The notes: generated by a model from the letters alone, not told the origin. Shown: positions 37,585 to 47,578, numbered from the stretch's first letter. The stretch: DNA of 64,000 nucleotides from Paenibacillus sp. Root52 (GCF_001426865.1 NZ_LMFO01000004.1:1-64000), one strand, 5' to 3'. Numbers and translations are program-made.

Positions 37585-37616
37585 AAAAAAACCGAAAGGT
37601 CACCTGACCTTCCGGC
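37585..37616 (-). terminator. intrinsic terminator of the stalk-protein operon
   Basis: On the minus strand CCGGAAGGTCAG pairs with ACCTTTCGG and runs into TTTTTTTATTTT. It lies about 35 bases beyond the stop at 37650. Confidence 0.8.
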
Positions 37617-37649
37617 ATGGATATTATATATTATTGTTTCATAACAGAC

Positions 37650-39560
37650 TTATTTTATAAATGTAAATGAGTTCACTGCTTTTTCCAAAATGGCTGCCTG
37701 AACTTCCGTTCGATTCGCATCGTTTAGTCCACTCGTGATCGTATAGGTGATTCCATTCTTCTCAAATACAATTTGACGACCGGTATATGGTACAGCCTTC
37801 TCCACATCATGATACGTAAAGGAGAATGCAGGCACACCTGCAAATGTGATCTTCTCACTATTCATCAGCTTGAAGTTCTTACGGGTTTGGCTTGCTTGTG
37901 TATATCCTTCTCTCAGCTGACTGACCGTCATCTCAAGGGTTTTCTCCTCGTCTGCAGCAATAGAAAACTCTCCGCCTGTGAAGGTGTATGCCACTGGAGA
38001 TTGTTCAAACTGATCATTATACGGCGTCCAATAGCGCGGAATATCAACACTGTACTGATAACGTTTGGATATCCGTGTACGTTGCTTCGTTTTGTCTATC
38101 AAATAGTAATCCTCTTCCAATTGACCAAAGTTATCAGCAACGATATCAAAATCAATATAGATACTCTCAACAATGCGTTCAAACCATGCTCGATCTTGCT
38201 TCTGATCTTCCGGGAACGAATATTCAACATAATAACGATAATCGCCCTTCTGCAAAAGTACATTGTACTCTGTCTGCCATCCATCGCCAAAGTTATAACG
38301 GAACTCCTGAACCTTAGCTGTCTCACCAGACATATCCATCGTATAGGATCGGATAGGCTCATAGTTATCTAACGTAAATGCCTCACGCATCCACTTGTCC
38401 AGTTGTTCGCTCCATTGTTGAACGGTAGCTCCCTTAGGCGTAGATGAAACAACCATTTCCAAGTATGCTCCATCCTTCGCTTGGTAGGACAGCTCGTCAT
38501 TGTCCATCGACCAATCTGCTGGCACATTCAGCTCAATGCCATAATTGCCATTGTGGATGTAACGCATCCCTTCAACGATTGTAGATAAATCTTTGATGGA
38601 ATCGTCTGACTGATCATAGGTAGGCTGGAATGAGTTCAGTAATGCTGCATGTTGATCGAGATCCTTATAATAGACCGCATCATAATCTGCAAAATAGATA
38701 CTATACAGTCGATTATCATGGATGTACTGACGCATCTCCCAGAACATCCCGTCCTTATCATTTACAACCGTTCGTGCATACGGCATGTCAGCTCGGTTAA
38801 CTGCTTCGCGATCCAGCACGATGTCTTCCGCTTCCTTGGATTCCTGTTCAAGCTGATGTAATAAGTCATCGGCATCCAGTGCAGCATTCTCATCGCTGAC
38901 ATACACCTGAAGATAATAACTTTCGTCCGCAGGGCCAAATGACATCATGCGCTCCTGTTCTTCCGTTTGTAAAATAATCATATCCTCCGGATAGTTGATC
39001 GACCAACCATAATAACTATTGCCGATTCTCGTTTTACCCGCATCCATATCGGTGTCGTCCTCGTCCACTTCTGTAGGCATTTCCGTTTGCGTTAAGCGAA
39101 TGACGATCTCTCCTGAAGATGTTGGAGCAAGTGTTGCTCCGATACCTGCTGCCACTACGCGAAGCGGAACCATAAGTACACCATTCACCATTTTAGGGGG
39201 TGTACCCATGTCTTTTTTGACGCCATCCACCCAGGCAATCGGACTACCAATCGTGATCGTTACCGTATGTGCACCTTCCTTGATTTTGACAACATCATTA
39301 CTCTCCAAACGGATTTCACTGCCAAAAGCCTTCTTAAAAACGCCGACAGGCACCATGGTCACGCCATTGCTCTTGTAAGGCTTCGCAATGGTTTGTTTGC
39401 TTCCATTGATGTAAGCGTAAGTGCTCCCTGCTTGAATTCGCATTTCGTTAGTGATGCTATCCTCGGATGCCCATGCTGTCATAGCTAGGGCAAAAGTTAG
39501 CACCCCAGCCAACATGCCCGTGCTCAGCACACGTAAAAATGACTTCTTCATTTCGTTCAT
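37650..39560 (-). CDS. exported stalk-domain (copper amine oxidase N-terminal-like) protein of unknown function
   Basis: About 636 residues with a signal peptide (MKKSFLRVLSTGMLAGVLTFALAMTAWA). A stalk domain covers about 40-155, with two half-repeats: YAYINGSKQTIAKPYKSNGVTMVPVGVFKKAFG and IAWVDGVKKDMGTPPKMVNGVLMVPLRVVAAGIG. The remaining 480 residues contain two or three copies of a beta-rich PsbP/DUF-like module, each with a (Y)S(I/V)-(N/D)-(Y/V)P-x-(D/Y) start: YGWSINYPEDM, YGIELNVPADW, YQYSVDIPRYW. No catalytic motif was recognised. The start at ATG 39560 places AGAGG just upstream; a TTG at 39572 and an ATG at 39551 are alternatives. It lies 30 bases after the S1C protease gene, so the two are co-transcribed. 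Confidence 0.8.
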   Translation of the reverse strand: MNEMKKSFLRVLSTGMLAGVLTFALAMTAWASEDSITNEMRIQAGSTYAYINGSKQTIAKPYKSNGVTMVPVGVFKKAFGSEIRLESNDVVKIKEGAHTVTITIGSPIAWVDGVKKDMGTPPKMVNGVLMVPLRVVAAGIGATLAPTSSGEIVIRLTQTEMPTEVDEDDTDMDAGKTRIGNSYYGWSINYPEDMIILQTEEQERMMSFGPADESYYLQVYVSDENAALDADDLLHQLEQESKEAEDIVLDREAVNRADMPYARTVVNDKDGMFWEMRQYIHDNRLYSIYFADYDAVYYKDLDQHAALLNSFQPTYDQSDDSIKDLSTIVEGMRYIHNGNYGIELNVPADWSMDNDELSYQAKDGAYLEMVVSSTPKGATVQQWSEQLDKWMREAFTLDNYEPIRSYTMDMSGETAKVQEFRYNFGDGWQTEYNVLLQKGDYRYYVEYSFPEDQKQDRAWFERIVESIYIDFDIVADNFGQLEEDYYLIDKTKQRTRISKRYQYSVDIPRYWTPYNDQFEQSPVAYTFTGGEFSIAADEEKTLEMTVSQLREGYTQASQTRKNFKLMNSEKITFAGVPAFSFTYHDVEKAVPYTGRQIVFEKNGITYTITSGLNDANRTEVQAAILEKAVNSFTFIK

Positions 39561-39590
39561 TCGTCCTCTCAATACGGGCTGCTCCCGTTC

Positions 39591-40778
39591 TTATTGATCT
39601 TCATCCTCTGTTAGAAACGCTTCGATCTCAGCCTCGAAATCTTCTCGATCTCCAAGTACCAACGTGCGTATAACGATGTCACCATCCGATTGCATCATCA
39701 GTTTCACTTTTTGCCCTGGTAAATACGCTTTGAGCAGCTCATTGATATCGGCCGCCGAAGATACACGTGTGCCTCCGATACTATATAATAGGTCACCCTC
39801 TTGGATTTTGGCCTTTTTCGCTGCTTCGGAGAACACGCCATTTACCGTTAAAGGATCATCCGTAGGCATCCCTACGACAGTAGAATAGCTTTCTTCCAGC
39901 AGTAGTCCAAGACTTGCGCGTTTCACCTTACCGTATTTGAAATACTGATCGATAACATATTGCACCGTCTCCACCGGAATTGAGAATCCCGTGTTATCTA
40001 TGCCGATTTCTGTATATTTCATCGAGTTAATACCGATGACTTCGCCCTTCAAATTGAACAATGGACCACCGCTGTTCCCTGGGTTAATGGCTGCATCGGT
40101 CTGGATTAAACGATAGTTCGCTGCCTCAACTTCACGGTTAAGTCCACTAATTACACCAACCGTTGCCGTGTTCCGCAAGGCAAATGTAACTGGTGTCCCA
40201 ATCGCAATCACCGTCTCTCCGACAGAGGTTTTTGGCGCTTTGGCGAATGTTGCGGGTTTGAGCGATTTGGCATTAATTTTAATGAGCGCAATATCACTGA
40301 TTGGATCACTATATGTTTTGGTAATGTGGTATGTATTGCCGTCAGACGTCACAACGAGTGGATTATCTAAACCATCAACGACATGTGCATTCGTTACAAT
40401 CCATCCATTCGAGCGGATAATCACGCCTGTCCCATGCGCCAGATCATATTCATCCGCGGATGCATCGCCATGTTCGTCACTTGCTTTACCAATAATGCTC
40501 ACAACGGATGGAGACACCCTTTCAATGATTTTTGGGATCATCTCATTTCCTTTATAAAGGTAGGTGCCTGTCTTAGCATCATATTGCCCGCTCCCCCCCA
40601 GAGCCTTAACCAAGTCCGCAGAACTGACATACACTTGTCCATCAACCACTTTGGCTTTCATGCCAGCCCCTGCCGTAGACTCCGCTGCTCCTACCGTTGT
40701 TGCCAAGCTGATGGAAAGCACCATCGCCATCATCATCGCTATACTTTTTCTCCCTAACCCGTTCATTCTCTCGCTCAT
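39591..40778 (-). CDS. secreted S1C serine protease (HtrA/DegP-like) with stalk-like N-terminus and PDZ domain
   Basis: A 395-residue protein with a signal peptide (about 10-31), then a half stalk-like motif (VVDGQVYVSSADLVKALGGSGQYD). A trypsin-like domain follows with the full triad: His132 in TNAHVV, Asp162 in SDIALIKI and Ser236 in GNSGGPL. A PDZ domain covers about 285-375 (LGLLLEE...GVFSEAAKKAKIQEGDLLYSIGGTRV). HtrA-like proteases degrade or refold damaged exported proteins. The stalk-like insert is not usual for HtrA and links it to the next gene, which has full stalk domains. AAAGGG lies immediately before ATG 40778 and 13 bases before a second ATG at 40766, so the exact start is uncertain. 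Confidence 0.9.
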   Translation of the reverse strand: MSERMNGLGRKSIAMMMAMVLSISLATTVGAAESTAGAGMKAKVVDGQVYVSSADLVKALGGSGQYDAKTGTYLYKGNEMIPKIIERVSPSVVSIIGKASDEHGDASADEYDLAHGTGVIIRSNGWIVTNAHVVDGLDNPLVVTSDGNTYHITKTYSDPISDIALIKINAKSLKPATFAKAPKTSVGETVIAIGTPVTFALRNTATVGVISGLNREVEAANYRLIQTDAAINPGNSGGPLFNLKGEVIGINSMKYTEIGIDNTGFSIPVETVQYVIDQYFKYGKVKRASLGLLLEESYSTVVGMPTDDPLTVNGVFSEAAKKAKIQEGDLLYSIGGTRVSSAADINELLKAYLPGQKVKLMMQSDGDIVIRTLVLGDREDFEAEIEAFLTEDEDQ

Positions 40779-40903
40779 CCCTTTCGGTCTATCCTCTGTT
40801 ATTCGGTTATGTAGCTGGAAACTCGTTCAATCCTTAATGATCTACTTATCTACTCTTCTAATCTCTTATCTCTTCTCTCTATCTTGTTCTGCCAGTATCC
40901 TCC

Positions 40904-40932
40904 AATCTATCACACAAATTATGGTTATACAA
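40904..40932 (-). promoter_or_regulatory. candidate sigma-A promoter of the S1C protease operon
   Basis: On the minus strand TTGTAT (40927-40932) and TAGATT (40904-40909) are 17 bases apart, about 125 bases before the protease start. Each hexamer has four consensus matches. The rest of the roughly 300-base gap (40779-41080) holds only the terminator of the next gene. Confidence 0.35.
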
Positions 40933-40990
40933 TTGTTCTGTGTCCTATTTATCATAGAAAGTTCATCCCGCTAAGATGATCACGATTCAA

Positions 40991-41030
40991 TAAAAAAAAC
41001 ACCTTCCACAATTAGCTCTGGAAAGTGCTT
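40991..41030 (-). terminator. intrinsic terminator after the small membrane protein gene
   Basis: On the minus strand GCACTTTCCA pairs with TGGAAGGTG and is followed by eight T residues. It is located 50 bases past the stop at 41081. Confidence 0.8.
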
Positions 41031-41080
41031 CGTCTGTATTCTCATTTGCTATACACCAACTACGTTAATCCGTAACTTAA

Positions 41081-41290
41081 CTAATTGAACCATCCGGTAA
41101 TCATGGCATAGTCCGTCATCAAGAAGACAAGCAAACTGACCACTGCAAATCCGATCGCAAACAAATTCTTCTTAGGTGCCCGAATCAATCGGACAACACC
41201 TATAAAGATAATAATCGTAAACAACAGGACAAAGATATCAAATGCATTAAAATTCGATGTACTCGCTGTGGCAGCTTCTGCAAGCAACAT
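41081..41290 (-). CDS. small membrane protein (DUF2759/YqgW-like)
   Basis: A 69-residue protein with a short Ala/Ser/Thr-rich N-terminus and two membrane segments (about 18-36 and 45-64) separated by a basic turn (RLIRAPKKN). Length and layout resemble the DUF2759 family of Bacillales; this match is by eye and tentative. The start is ATG 41290, eleven bases after AGGAGG. A longer frame (from 41353) reads through the ribosome binding site and is less likely. The gene is flanked by terminators on both sides and is monocistronic. The function is unknown. Confidence 0.65.
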   Translation of the reverse strand: MLLAEAATASTSNFNAFDIFVLLFTIIIFIGVVRLIRAPKKNLFAIGFAVVSLLVFLMTDYAMITGWFN

Positions 41291-41396
41291 GGATAGACAG
41301 ACCTCCTCACCATAATTAAACGCACGTTTTGGCAACGTCCCATTAAACAACATTCAATCCCTTACCTGAAACGCTTCAATACACTTGTGAATCCAT

Positions 41397-41440
41397 ACAA
41401 AAAAAGCTAACCCCTGCCCAATATCTAACTCTATGTTAGC
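41397..41440 (-). terminator. hairpin with T-run upstream of the small membrane protein gene
   Basis: On the minus strand GGCTAAC (41435-41441) pairs with GTTAGC (41406-41411), followed directly by seven T residues. A TTGCAT-17-TAACAT promoter-like pair lies at its upstream edge. It may be a second uvrA terminator or a leader attenuator of the small gene. The rest of the 41291-41732 gap contains nothing else recognised except the uvrA terminator. Confidence 0.55.
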
Positions 41441-41632
41441 CGTAGCCTGCTTGTAATGCAAGCCCTATCATCCATAAAAATGAAAAAAATCCAATTCATC
41501 CTGGTATGTCTATAATGCTTGTCACATCACATATGTAAACACTTTCATTTAATAATCCAAATTATACTTCCCCTCTACATCTCGTGCAGATGTTTAGAGC
41601 ATGTTTCATAGATCCGTTTAGTTGACATACAA

Positions 41633-41700
41633 AAAAACCTCCCCATTGAACAAGTGAAGCATCGCTGTATAAGCAATGCCTCACTGTCGTTCACTTGAGA
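41633..41700 (-). terminator. terminator-like hairpin downstream of uvrA
   Basis: On the minus strand GTGAGGCATTGC pairs with GCGATGCTTCAC around TTATACA, extended by GAAC/GTTC pairing. A run of seven T residues follows after about ten bases. It lies 33 bases beyond the uvrA stop. Confidence 0.65.
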
Positions 41701-41732
41701 AGGGCCTAACCGTTCGAATCTATTGTATCTCG

Positions 41733-44591
41733 TTATTCCGTTAACTGAAGCATCTTGCTTCGCTCTGTATCACGCACCAAGACAGGTTTCAGGTACTTCC
41801 CGGTGTAAGATGCATCTACTTGTATAATATCCTCTGGTGTTCCGGTTGCCACAATTGTTCCGCCGCCACTGCCGCCTTCTGGCCCCAGATCAACAATATA
41901 GTCGGCTGTTTTGATTACATCCAGATTGTGCTCGATCACCAGTACGGTCTCACCGGAATCAACCAAACGGTGCAATACGTTTAGCAACCGATCAATATCA
42001 TCGACATGGAGTCCTGTCGTTGGCTCGTCCAGAATATAAATGGTCTTGCCTGTACTGCGACGGTACAACTCAGAGGCAAGCTTCACACGCTGAGCTTCAC
42101 CACCAGACAGGGTTGTTGCCGGTTGTCCTAAATTGATATAACCCAAACCTACATCAAGCAGTGTCTGCATTTTGCGATGGATTTTCGGAATGTTCTCGAA
42201 GAATTGTGTTGCATCCTCAACTGTCATTTCGAGTACATCAGCGATGTTTTTGGATTTGTACTTCACTTCGAGCGTCTCACGGTTATATCGTTTGCCTTTG
42301 CAGACTTCACAAGGAACGTATACATCCGGCAAGAAGTGCATCTCAATCTTGATAATTCCATCACCACGGCAAGCTTCACAGCGCCCACCTTTAATGTTGA
42401 AACTGAAGCGACCTTTTTTGTAACCACGCATCTTGGCTTCGTTCGTCTGTGCAAACAAGTCCCGAATGTCATCAAACACTCCGGTATACGTAGCCGCATT
42501 GGAGCGCGGTGTACGACCGATTGGCGACTGGTCAATATCGATGACTTTATCGATATGCTCCAGACCTCGGATCTCTTTATGTTGCCCAGGACGCACGCGA
42601 GCACGATTCAGATCACGCGCCAATGTTTTGTACAAAATTTCATTAATTAGGGTGGATTTCCCTGATCCAGATACACCCGTAACGGCGGTGAACACACCAA
42701 CTGGAATTTTCACATTCAGGTTCTTCAGGTTATTCTCTTTGGCTCCGCGTACTTCCAACCAACGATCACCTACGCTGCGGCGTTCAGCACGTATCGGAAT
42801 AAACTTCCGTCCACTCAGGTATTGACCCGTTAACGAGTTCTCGTCGTTCATGATCTCTTCTGGTGTACCCTGCGACATTACGGTACCTCCGTGGATACCC
42901 GCGCCAGGACCAATATCAATAATATAGTCGGCTGCCATCATCGTATCTTCATCATGCTCAACTACGATTAACGTATTCCCGATGTCTCTCATGTGAGCCA
43001 GCGTACTAATCAAACGATCATTATCCCGTTGATGCAGACCGATACTTGGCTCATCTAGGATATAGAGCACACCCATCAGACTAGAACCAATCTGTGTCGC
43101 CAATCTGATCCGCTGTGCTTCACCACCAGATAACGTTCCAGCCGCACGGCTCAGAGTCAGGTAATCCAAGCCCACATTGACCAGGAAGCCCAGACGACTG
43201 TTAATTTCTTTGAGGATCAGGTTTGCAATGGTACGTTCCTTCTCACTGAGCTGCAATGTTTCAAAGAATTTACCTGCTTCTCCTATAGAAAGGCTCGTTA
43301 CATATGCCATGTTGTGGTCGTTAATTGTGACCGCAAGACTTTCACGTTTCAAACGATGTCCTTTACATGTACCACAAGGCTTCGCACTCATATAACCTTC
43401 AATGAATTCCCGGATGCCCTCAGATGCTGTTTCACGATAACGCCGCTCCAAATTGTTCACGATACCCTCAAAGGTCACCAGTGCTTCTTTGCGTTGTCCA
43501 AAATCGTTCTCATAACGGAAACGGATTTTCTCTGTACCTGTACCTAGCAACAACTTGTTCATCTGATCGGCTGGTAGATCTTCAACAGGCACATCCTGCG
43601 GGATGTTGAAGTGTTCACATACTGATTTCAAGAACTGAGGGTAGTACGTTGACGTTCCTCCTGTCCATGCATCAAATGCGCCCTCTTCAATCGTTTTACT
43701 CCGGTCAGGCACTAGCAGATCCGGGTCAACGATCATTTTCACACCAAGTCCATCACATTCAGGGCAAGCTCCAAACGGGCTGTTGAAAGAGAACATTCGC
43801 GGGGCGAGCTCTTCAATACTGAATCCACACACCGGACATGCAAAATTAGAGCTGAAACGGAGCTCTTCCTCTCCGATGATATCAACGAGCAATTGTCCAC
43901 CGGACAAGTTCAGTGCCGTTTCAATGGAGTCTGCCAGGCGTGACTGAACATCTTCCTTAATGACAACCCGGTCAACGACAACTTCAATCGTGTGTTTCTT
44001 ATTTTTCTCCAACTGGATATCTTCAGACAGTTCACGCATCTCGCCATTCACCCGTACACGGACAAATCCTTGTTTGGATATATCGGCAAACACACTCTTA
44101 TGCTCGCCTTTCCGTCCAGAGATAATCGGTGCCAAGATCTGCAATCGCGTTCTTTCCGGATACTGCATGACACGATCGACCATCTGCTCTACCGTCTGCG
44201 ATGTAATTTCTACACCGTGATCCGGGCAGTGGGGATGTCCTACACGTGCAAATAAAAGACGTAAATAGTCATAAATCTCGGTTACCGTTCCCACGGTTGA
44301 ACGCGGATTACGGCTAGTCGTTTTCTGATCAATCGAGATCGCTGGGGAGAGTCCTTCGATGGAGTCCACATCTGGTTTCTCCATTTGTCCTAGAAACTGC
44401 CGTGCATAAGCGGATAATGACTCTACATATCGCCGCTGGCCTTCTGCATAGATCGTATCAAAAGCCAGCGAGGACTTGCCTGAGCCGCTTAGACCCGTCA
44501 ATACAACAAAACGGTCACGCGGAATGGTAATATCAATGTTCTTTAGGTTATGTGCTCGTGCACCTTTGATGACAATATTCTCGCTAGCCAA
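41733..44591 (-). CDS. uvrA: excinuclease ABC subunit A (UvrA)
   Basis: UvrA is the damage-sensing ATPase of nucleotide excision repair; the dimer loads UvrB at lesions. The 952 residues carry two ABC modules: Walker A GLSGSGKS at 33-40, a second [15 protein letters not shown] in the C-terminal half, and two LSGGEAQR signatures. The zinc-binding cysteine sets CPVCGF...CPECDG and CEACRGDG...CEVCKG are intact. The start is TTG 44591 after AGGGTGGAT. uvrB lies upstream on the same strand but is separated by a 640-base repeat-rich spacer, unlike the usual tight uvrBA operon, so uvrA may have a separate promoter. Confidence 0.97.
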   Translation of the reverse strand: MASENIVIKGARAHNLKNIDITIPRDRFVVLTGLSGSGKSSLAFDTIYAEGQRRYVESLSAYARQFLGQMEKPDVDSIEGLSPAISIDQKTTSRNPRSTVGTVTEIYDYLRLLFARVGHPHCPDHGVEITSQTVEQMVDRVMQYPERTRLQILAPIISGRKGEHKSVFADISKQGFVRVRVNGEMRELSEDIQLEKNKKHTIEVVVDRVVIKEDVQSRLADSIETALNLSGGQLLVDIIGEEELRFSSNFACPVCGFSIEELAPRMFSFNSPFGACPECDGLGVKMIVDPDLLVPDRSKTIEEGAFDAWTGGTSTYYPQFLKSVCEHFNIPQDVPVEDLPADQMNKLLLGTGTEKIRFRYENDFGQRKEALVTFEGIVNNLERRYRETASEGIREFIEGYMSAKPCGTCKGHRLKRESLAVTINDHNMAYVTSLSIGEAGKFFETLQLSEKERTIANLILKEINSRLGFLVNVGLDYLTLSRAAGTLSGGEAQRIRLATQIGSSLMGVLYILDEPSIGLHQRDNDRLISTLAHMRDIGNTLIVVEHDEDTMMAADYIIDIGPGAGIHGGTVMSQGTPEEIMNDENSLTGQYLSGRKFIPIRAERRSVGDRWLEVRGAKENNLKNLNVKIPVGVFTAVTGVSGSGKSTLINEILYKTLARDLNRARVRPGQHKEIRGLEHIDKVIDIDQSPIGRTPRSNAATYTGVFDDIRDLFAQTNEAKMRGYKKGRFSFNIKGGRCEACRGDGIIKIEMHFLPDVYVPCEVCKGKRYNRETLEVKYKSKNIADVLEMTVEDATQFFENIPKIHRKMQTLLDVGLGYINLGQPATTLSGGEAQRVKLASELYRRSTGKTIYILDEPTTGLHVDDIDRLLNVLHRLVDSGETVLVIEHNLDVIKTADYIVDLGPEGGSGGGTIVATGTPEDIIQVDASYTGKYLKPVLVRDTERSKMLQLTE

Positions 44592-44624
44592 TGTGTATCC
44601 ACCCTTTCAAAATCAATATCGTGT

Positions 44625-44700
44625 TTCACACCCTCCCAAACCTCCCTTCCTAGGGAGGGCCCCATAGGGCTCAGCCCTCTGGACACCCGAAACAAGCGGT
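44625..44700. repeat. GC-rich inverted-repeat segment in the uvrA-uvrB spacer
   Basis: CCCTCCC/GGGAGGG words (CTCCCTTCCTAGGGAGG) and GGGCT-c-AGCCC form two short hairpins just upstream of uvrA. The composition differs from neighbouring genes. It looks like a dispersed intergenic repeat rather than coding sequence; no second copy is in the window. Confidence 0.4.
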
Positions 44701-44755
44701 GCATTGGCGGTGGGTCGGGTCTTGCTATGTGAAGGTATATCATGCGTTCGCGATT

Positions 44756-44794
44756 CTGCACTAGATTCCAGCCTATTGCCGGAATCTAGTGCAG
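44756..44794. repeat. perfect 14-bp-stem palindromic (REP-like) hairpin
   Basis: CTGCACTAGATTCC (44756-44769) is the exact reverse complement of GGAATCTAGTGCAG (44781-44794), with an 11-base loop. No T-run follows on either strand. It is a REP-type palindrome or a cruciform/mRNA stem; it is adjacent to the 69-bp tandem repeat. Confidence 0.75.
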
Positions 44795-44812
44795 TCGCTC
44801 TACTGCGAGGGG

Positions 44813-45026
44813 ACGCCTCGCGGCTTTGCCTCGCTTGCGTTTAGGTCGCCATTGCCTTTGGCTCGGCTCCCTTTACTACCGAGACGCTCACAGCTTCGCC
44901 TTGTTCGCGATAGGTCGCCATTGCCTTCGGCTCGGCTCCCTTTACTACCGAGACGCTCACAGCTTTGCCTTGTTCGCGGTAGGTCGCCATTGCCTTCGGC
45001 TCGGCTCCCTCTCTATGATCGGGACG
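44813..45026. repeat. tandem repeat, 69-bp period, about three copies
   Basis: AGGTCGCCATTGCCTTYGGC starts at 44843, 44912 and 44981, an exact 69-base period. Between them CTCGGCTCCCTTTACTACCG and GAGACGCTCACAGCTTYGCC recur nearly unchanged. The first copy is the most diverged on its left side. The period is a multiple of three, so long open frames appear in several registers, but no start with a ribosome binding site supports translation. It lies between uvrB and uvrA. Confidence 0.85.
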
Positions 45027-45149
45027 CATGATTTCCTTATGCTTTCCTATAAACCTTTTAACCAAATTCAACTTTTCTACTAGTATAGCCGTGAAGAGAA
45101 CATTCCAACATGTCTATTATCGGCAATCCATACTATTTTCCTTACTGAA

Positions 45150-45179
45150 CAAGAGAACGGCCCATAGGCCGTTCTCTTG
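45150..45179. terminator. strong hairpin downstream of uvrB
   Basis: CAAGAGAACGGCC pairs perfectly with GGCCGTTCTCTTG over 13 bases around a CATA loop. The T-tail is poor (TTCAGT on the minus strand). It lies 56 bases beyond the uvrB stop and probably terminates or stabilises that mRNA. Confidence 0.6.
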
Positions 45180-45234
45180 TTGCATATCCATCTTTTCGGA
45201 CATATCTGTAATTGTTGCGTTATTGTTCAATCGC

Positions 45235-47226
45235 CTACTCTGCTCGCAGTTCCAACAATGCGTCACGAAGCTCAGCAGCACGCTCAAACTGCAAGTTTTT
45301 CGCTGCGTCTTTCATCTCTACTTCTAGGCGCTGTATAAGCGACTGACGTTCCTTCTTGGACATCTTCTCTGCAGCACCAGTAAGAAATTCGTTCTTCGAT
45401 TCGGCAACCTTCGTTGCCTCAATCACATCACGTACCTTTTTGCGAATCGTCTGTGGTGTAATGCCATGTTTCTCATTGTAGGCCATCTGGATTTCACGAC
45501 GACGTTCCGTCTCCTTGATCGCCTTATCCATCGAATCCGTCACTTTATCACCATAGAGAATAACTCGACCATCACTGTTCCGCGCTGCGCGTCCAATGGT
45601 TTGAATCAGTGAACGCTCTGAACGAAGGAATCCTTCTTTATCCGCATCCAGAATCGCAACCAACGATACCTCAGGTAGATCCAGACCTTCCCGCAGCAAG
45701 TTGATCCCGATTAAGACATGGAACGTACCAAGCCTTAGATCACGCAGAATCGACATCCGCTCTAGTGTCTTAATCTCGGAGTGAAGATATCGCACCTTAA
45801 TCCCAATCTCTTTCAGATAGTCGGTTAGATCCTCTGACATCTTCTTCGTCAACGTCGTGATTAACACACGTTCGTCTTTGGCAATGCGGTCATTGATCTC
45901 TGCAATCAGATTATCGATCTGTCCCTTCGTTGGGCGCAGCTCGATAATTGGATCAAGTAGACCGGTAGGACGAATAATCTGCTGTACCATCGTATCGGTA
46001 TGCTCAATCTCATATGGCCCTGGCGTAGCCGATACATAGATAATCTGATTCATCTTCTCTTCAAACTCATCGAATTTGAGTGGACGGTTATCAAGCGCAG
46101 ATGGCAGTCGGAATCCGTGTTCAACCAGAACCGTTTTCCTCGCTTGGTCACCGTTATACATTGCGCGAATCTGTGGCAACGTTACGTGAGACTCATCCAC
46201 CACGATCAGCATGTCATCTGGAAAATAATCCATCAGTGTATATGGTGTATCTCCACGTTCACGGAAGGTCAATGGTCCGGAATAGTTCTCGATTCCTGAA
46301 CAGAAGCCAACTTCCTTCATCATTTCAATATCATAACGTGTACGTTGTTCCAGTCGCTGTGCTTCCAACAACTTTCCTTGTTCACGGAGCACTTCAAGAC
46401 GTTCTTCAAGCTCACGTTCGATGTTGACCAAAGCGACCCGCATCGTCTCTTCTTGGGTTACGAAGTGAGATGCTGGGAAGATCGCAATATGTTCACGTTC
46501 TCCTACTAGTTCTCCGGTCAATACATCAATCTCGGTAATCTTCTCAATCTCATCCCCAAACAACTCGACCCGAATCGCATGTTCACCCTTGGAGGCTGGG
46601 AAGATCTCAATGACATCACCACGTACTCGGAACGTACCCCTTACAAAGTTGATATCATTTCGCTGATACTGTATTTCTACCAAACGGGACAAAATCTGAT
46701 TCCGTGGCTTCTCCATACCTACCCGCAGTGACAATAACATGCTGGAGTATGCAGACGGCGAACCCAAACCATAAATGCAGGAAACGCTGGCTACAATGAT
46801 GACATCTCTACGTTCAAATAATGAACTCGTCGCTGCGTGACGCAGTTTGTCAATCTCTTCATTGATGCTGGAATCCTTCTCGATATACGTATCCGAGGAC
46901 GGAATATACGCCTCCGGCTGGAAGTAGTCATAATAGCTGACGAAGTACTCAACCATATTATTAGGAAAGAAATCTTTAAATTCACTCGCAAGCTGAGCTG
47001 CCAACGTTTTATTGTGGGCAATAATCAGCGTTGGACGTTGAAGCTTTGCAATGGTCTGTGCAATGGTAAATGTCTTACCTGTACCGGTTGCACCCAGTAG
47101 TGTCTGATACCTCTTTCCTTCCCGAACACCCTGAACCAATTGTTCAATGGCTACAGGCTGGTCACCTTGGGGAGAAAACTCAGACTCGATTTCGAACGTT
47201 TTGTCGCTCATTACAATATCGCTCAT
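45235..47226 (-). CDS. uvrB: excinuclease ABC subunit B (UvrB)
   Basis: UvrB receives damaged DNA from UvrA, verifies the lesion and recruits UvrC. The 663-residue protein has Walker [11 protein letters not shown] (residues 43-52), the beta-hairpin region [70 protein letters not shown] and [11 protein letters not shown]-terminal UVR domain for UvrC/UvrA contact covers about 625-660 ([24 protein letters not shown]). The start is ATG 47226; a second in-frame ATG six codons in is also possible. The divergent motAB genes lie beyond the upstream repeat element. Confidence 0.97.
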   Translation of the reverse strand: MSDIVMSDKTFEIESEFSPQGDQPVAIEQLVQGVREGKRYQTLLGATGTGKTFTIAQTIAKLQRPTLIIAHNKTLAAQLASEFKDFFPNNMVEYFVSYYDYFQPEAYIPSSDTYIEKDSSINEEIDKLRHAATSSLFERRDVIIVASVSCIYGLGSPSAYSSMLLSLRVGMEKPRNQILSRLVEIQYQRNDINFVRGTFRVRGDVIEIFPASKGEHAIRVELFGDEIEKITEIDVLTGELVGEREHIAIFPASHFVTQEETMRVALVNIERELEERLEVLREQGKLLEAQRLEQRTRYDIEMMKEVGFCSGIENYSGPLTFRERGDTPYTLMDYFPDDMLIVVDESHVTLPQIRAMYNGDQARKTVLVEHGFRLPSALDNRPLKFDEFEEKMNQIIYVSATPGPYEIEHTDTMVQQIIRPTGLLDPIIELRPTKGQIDNLIAEINDRIAKDERVLITTLTKKMSEDLTDYLKEIGIKVRYLHSEIKTLERMSILRDLRLGTFHVLIGINLLREGLDLPEVSLVAILDADKEGFLRSERSLIQTIGRAARNSDGRVILYGDKVTDSMDKAIKETERRREIQMAYNEKHGITPQTIRKKVRDVIEATKVAESKNEFLTGAAEKMSKKERQSLIQRLEVEMKDAAKNLQFERAAELRDALLELRAE

Positions 47227-47267
47227 TGCCGTATCTCACCCTATCGTCTAAAATAATAGTCACTGTA

Positions 47268-47441
47268 GAGGTTGTTCAAAAAGTCTGCTTTTGATTACGA
47301 TCGATGCCTAGCGGCATCATCAGCTTCGAATATGGAATTCAGCCGAAATGTCCGTTGCTCACGTAGTTTTCCTACGCTCCGCTACTCCATTTCTAGCTTC
47401 ATCCCATCTTCTTGGTACTGAAAACCGACCTTTTTGAACAC
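47268..47441 (-). repeat. MITE-like structured repeat, copy B (about 166-bp core 47274-47439)
   Basis: This is the inverted partner of the element at 37257-37422. Read on the minus strand it starts GTTCAAAAAGGTCGGTTTTC and ends CTTTTTGAAC, with the same core length. Differences from copy A fall largely in loops: the CGTAG/CTACG loop loses one base, the GATGCC/GGCATC loop changes gtaa to gcta, and one stem C becomes T, which still allows G-U pairing. It fills much of the 47227-47578 spacer between divergent uvrB and motA. Confidence 0.85.
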
Positions 47442-47578
47442 ACACTTATATATTGTCGAAGTTCCCCGAATTTTCATATGGGAAAACTTATAGGCATAGG
47501 AATATTTGTTCCCGTTAGATTATACCTCGTTCGTTCAAGTGATGCAAACGTGAAGTGAAGACAGGAGTGGGTTAATTT

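Noticed and set aside
37773-38372. Plus-strand frame of 199 codons opposite the stalk-protein gene
   Set aside because: It is antisense to a gene with a clear signal peptide and stalk domains; no start signal.
44813-45026. CRISPR array
   Set aside because: Units are contiguous 69-base repeats with no unique spacers of uniform length, and no cas genes are present.
44789-45083. Repetitive proteins encoded in the 69-bp repeat (frames on both strands)
   Set aside because: The period is divisible by three, so any register stays open; no ribosome binding site or recognisable fold, so the repeat is treated as non-coding.
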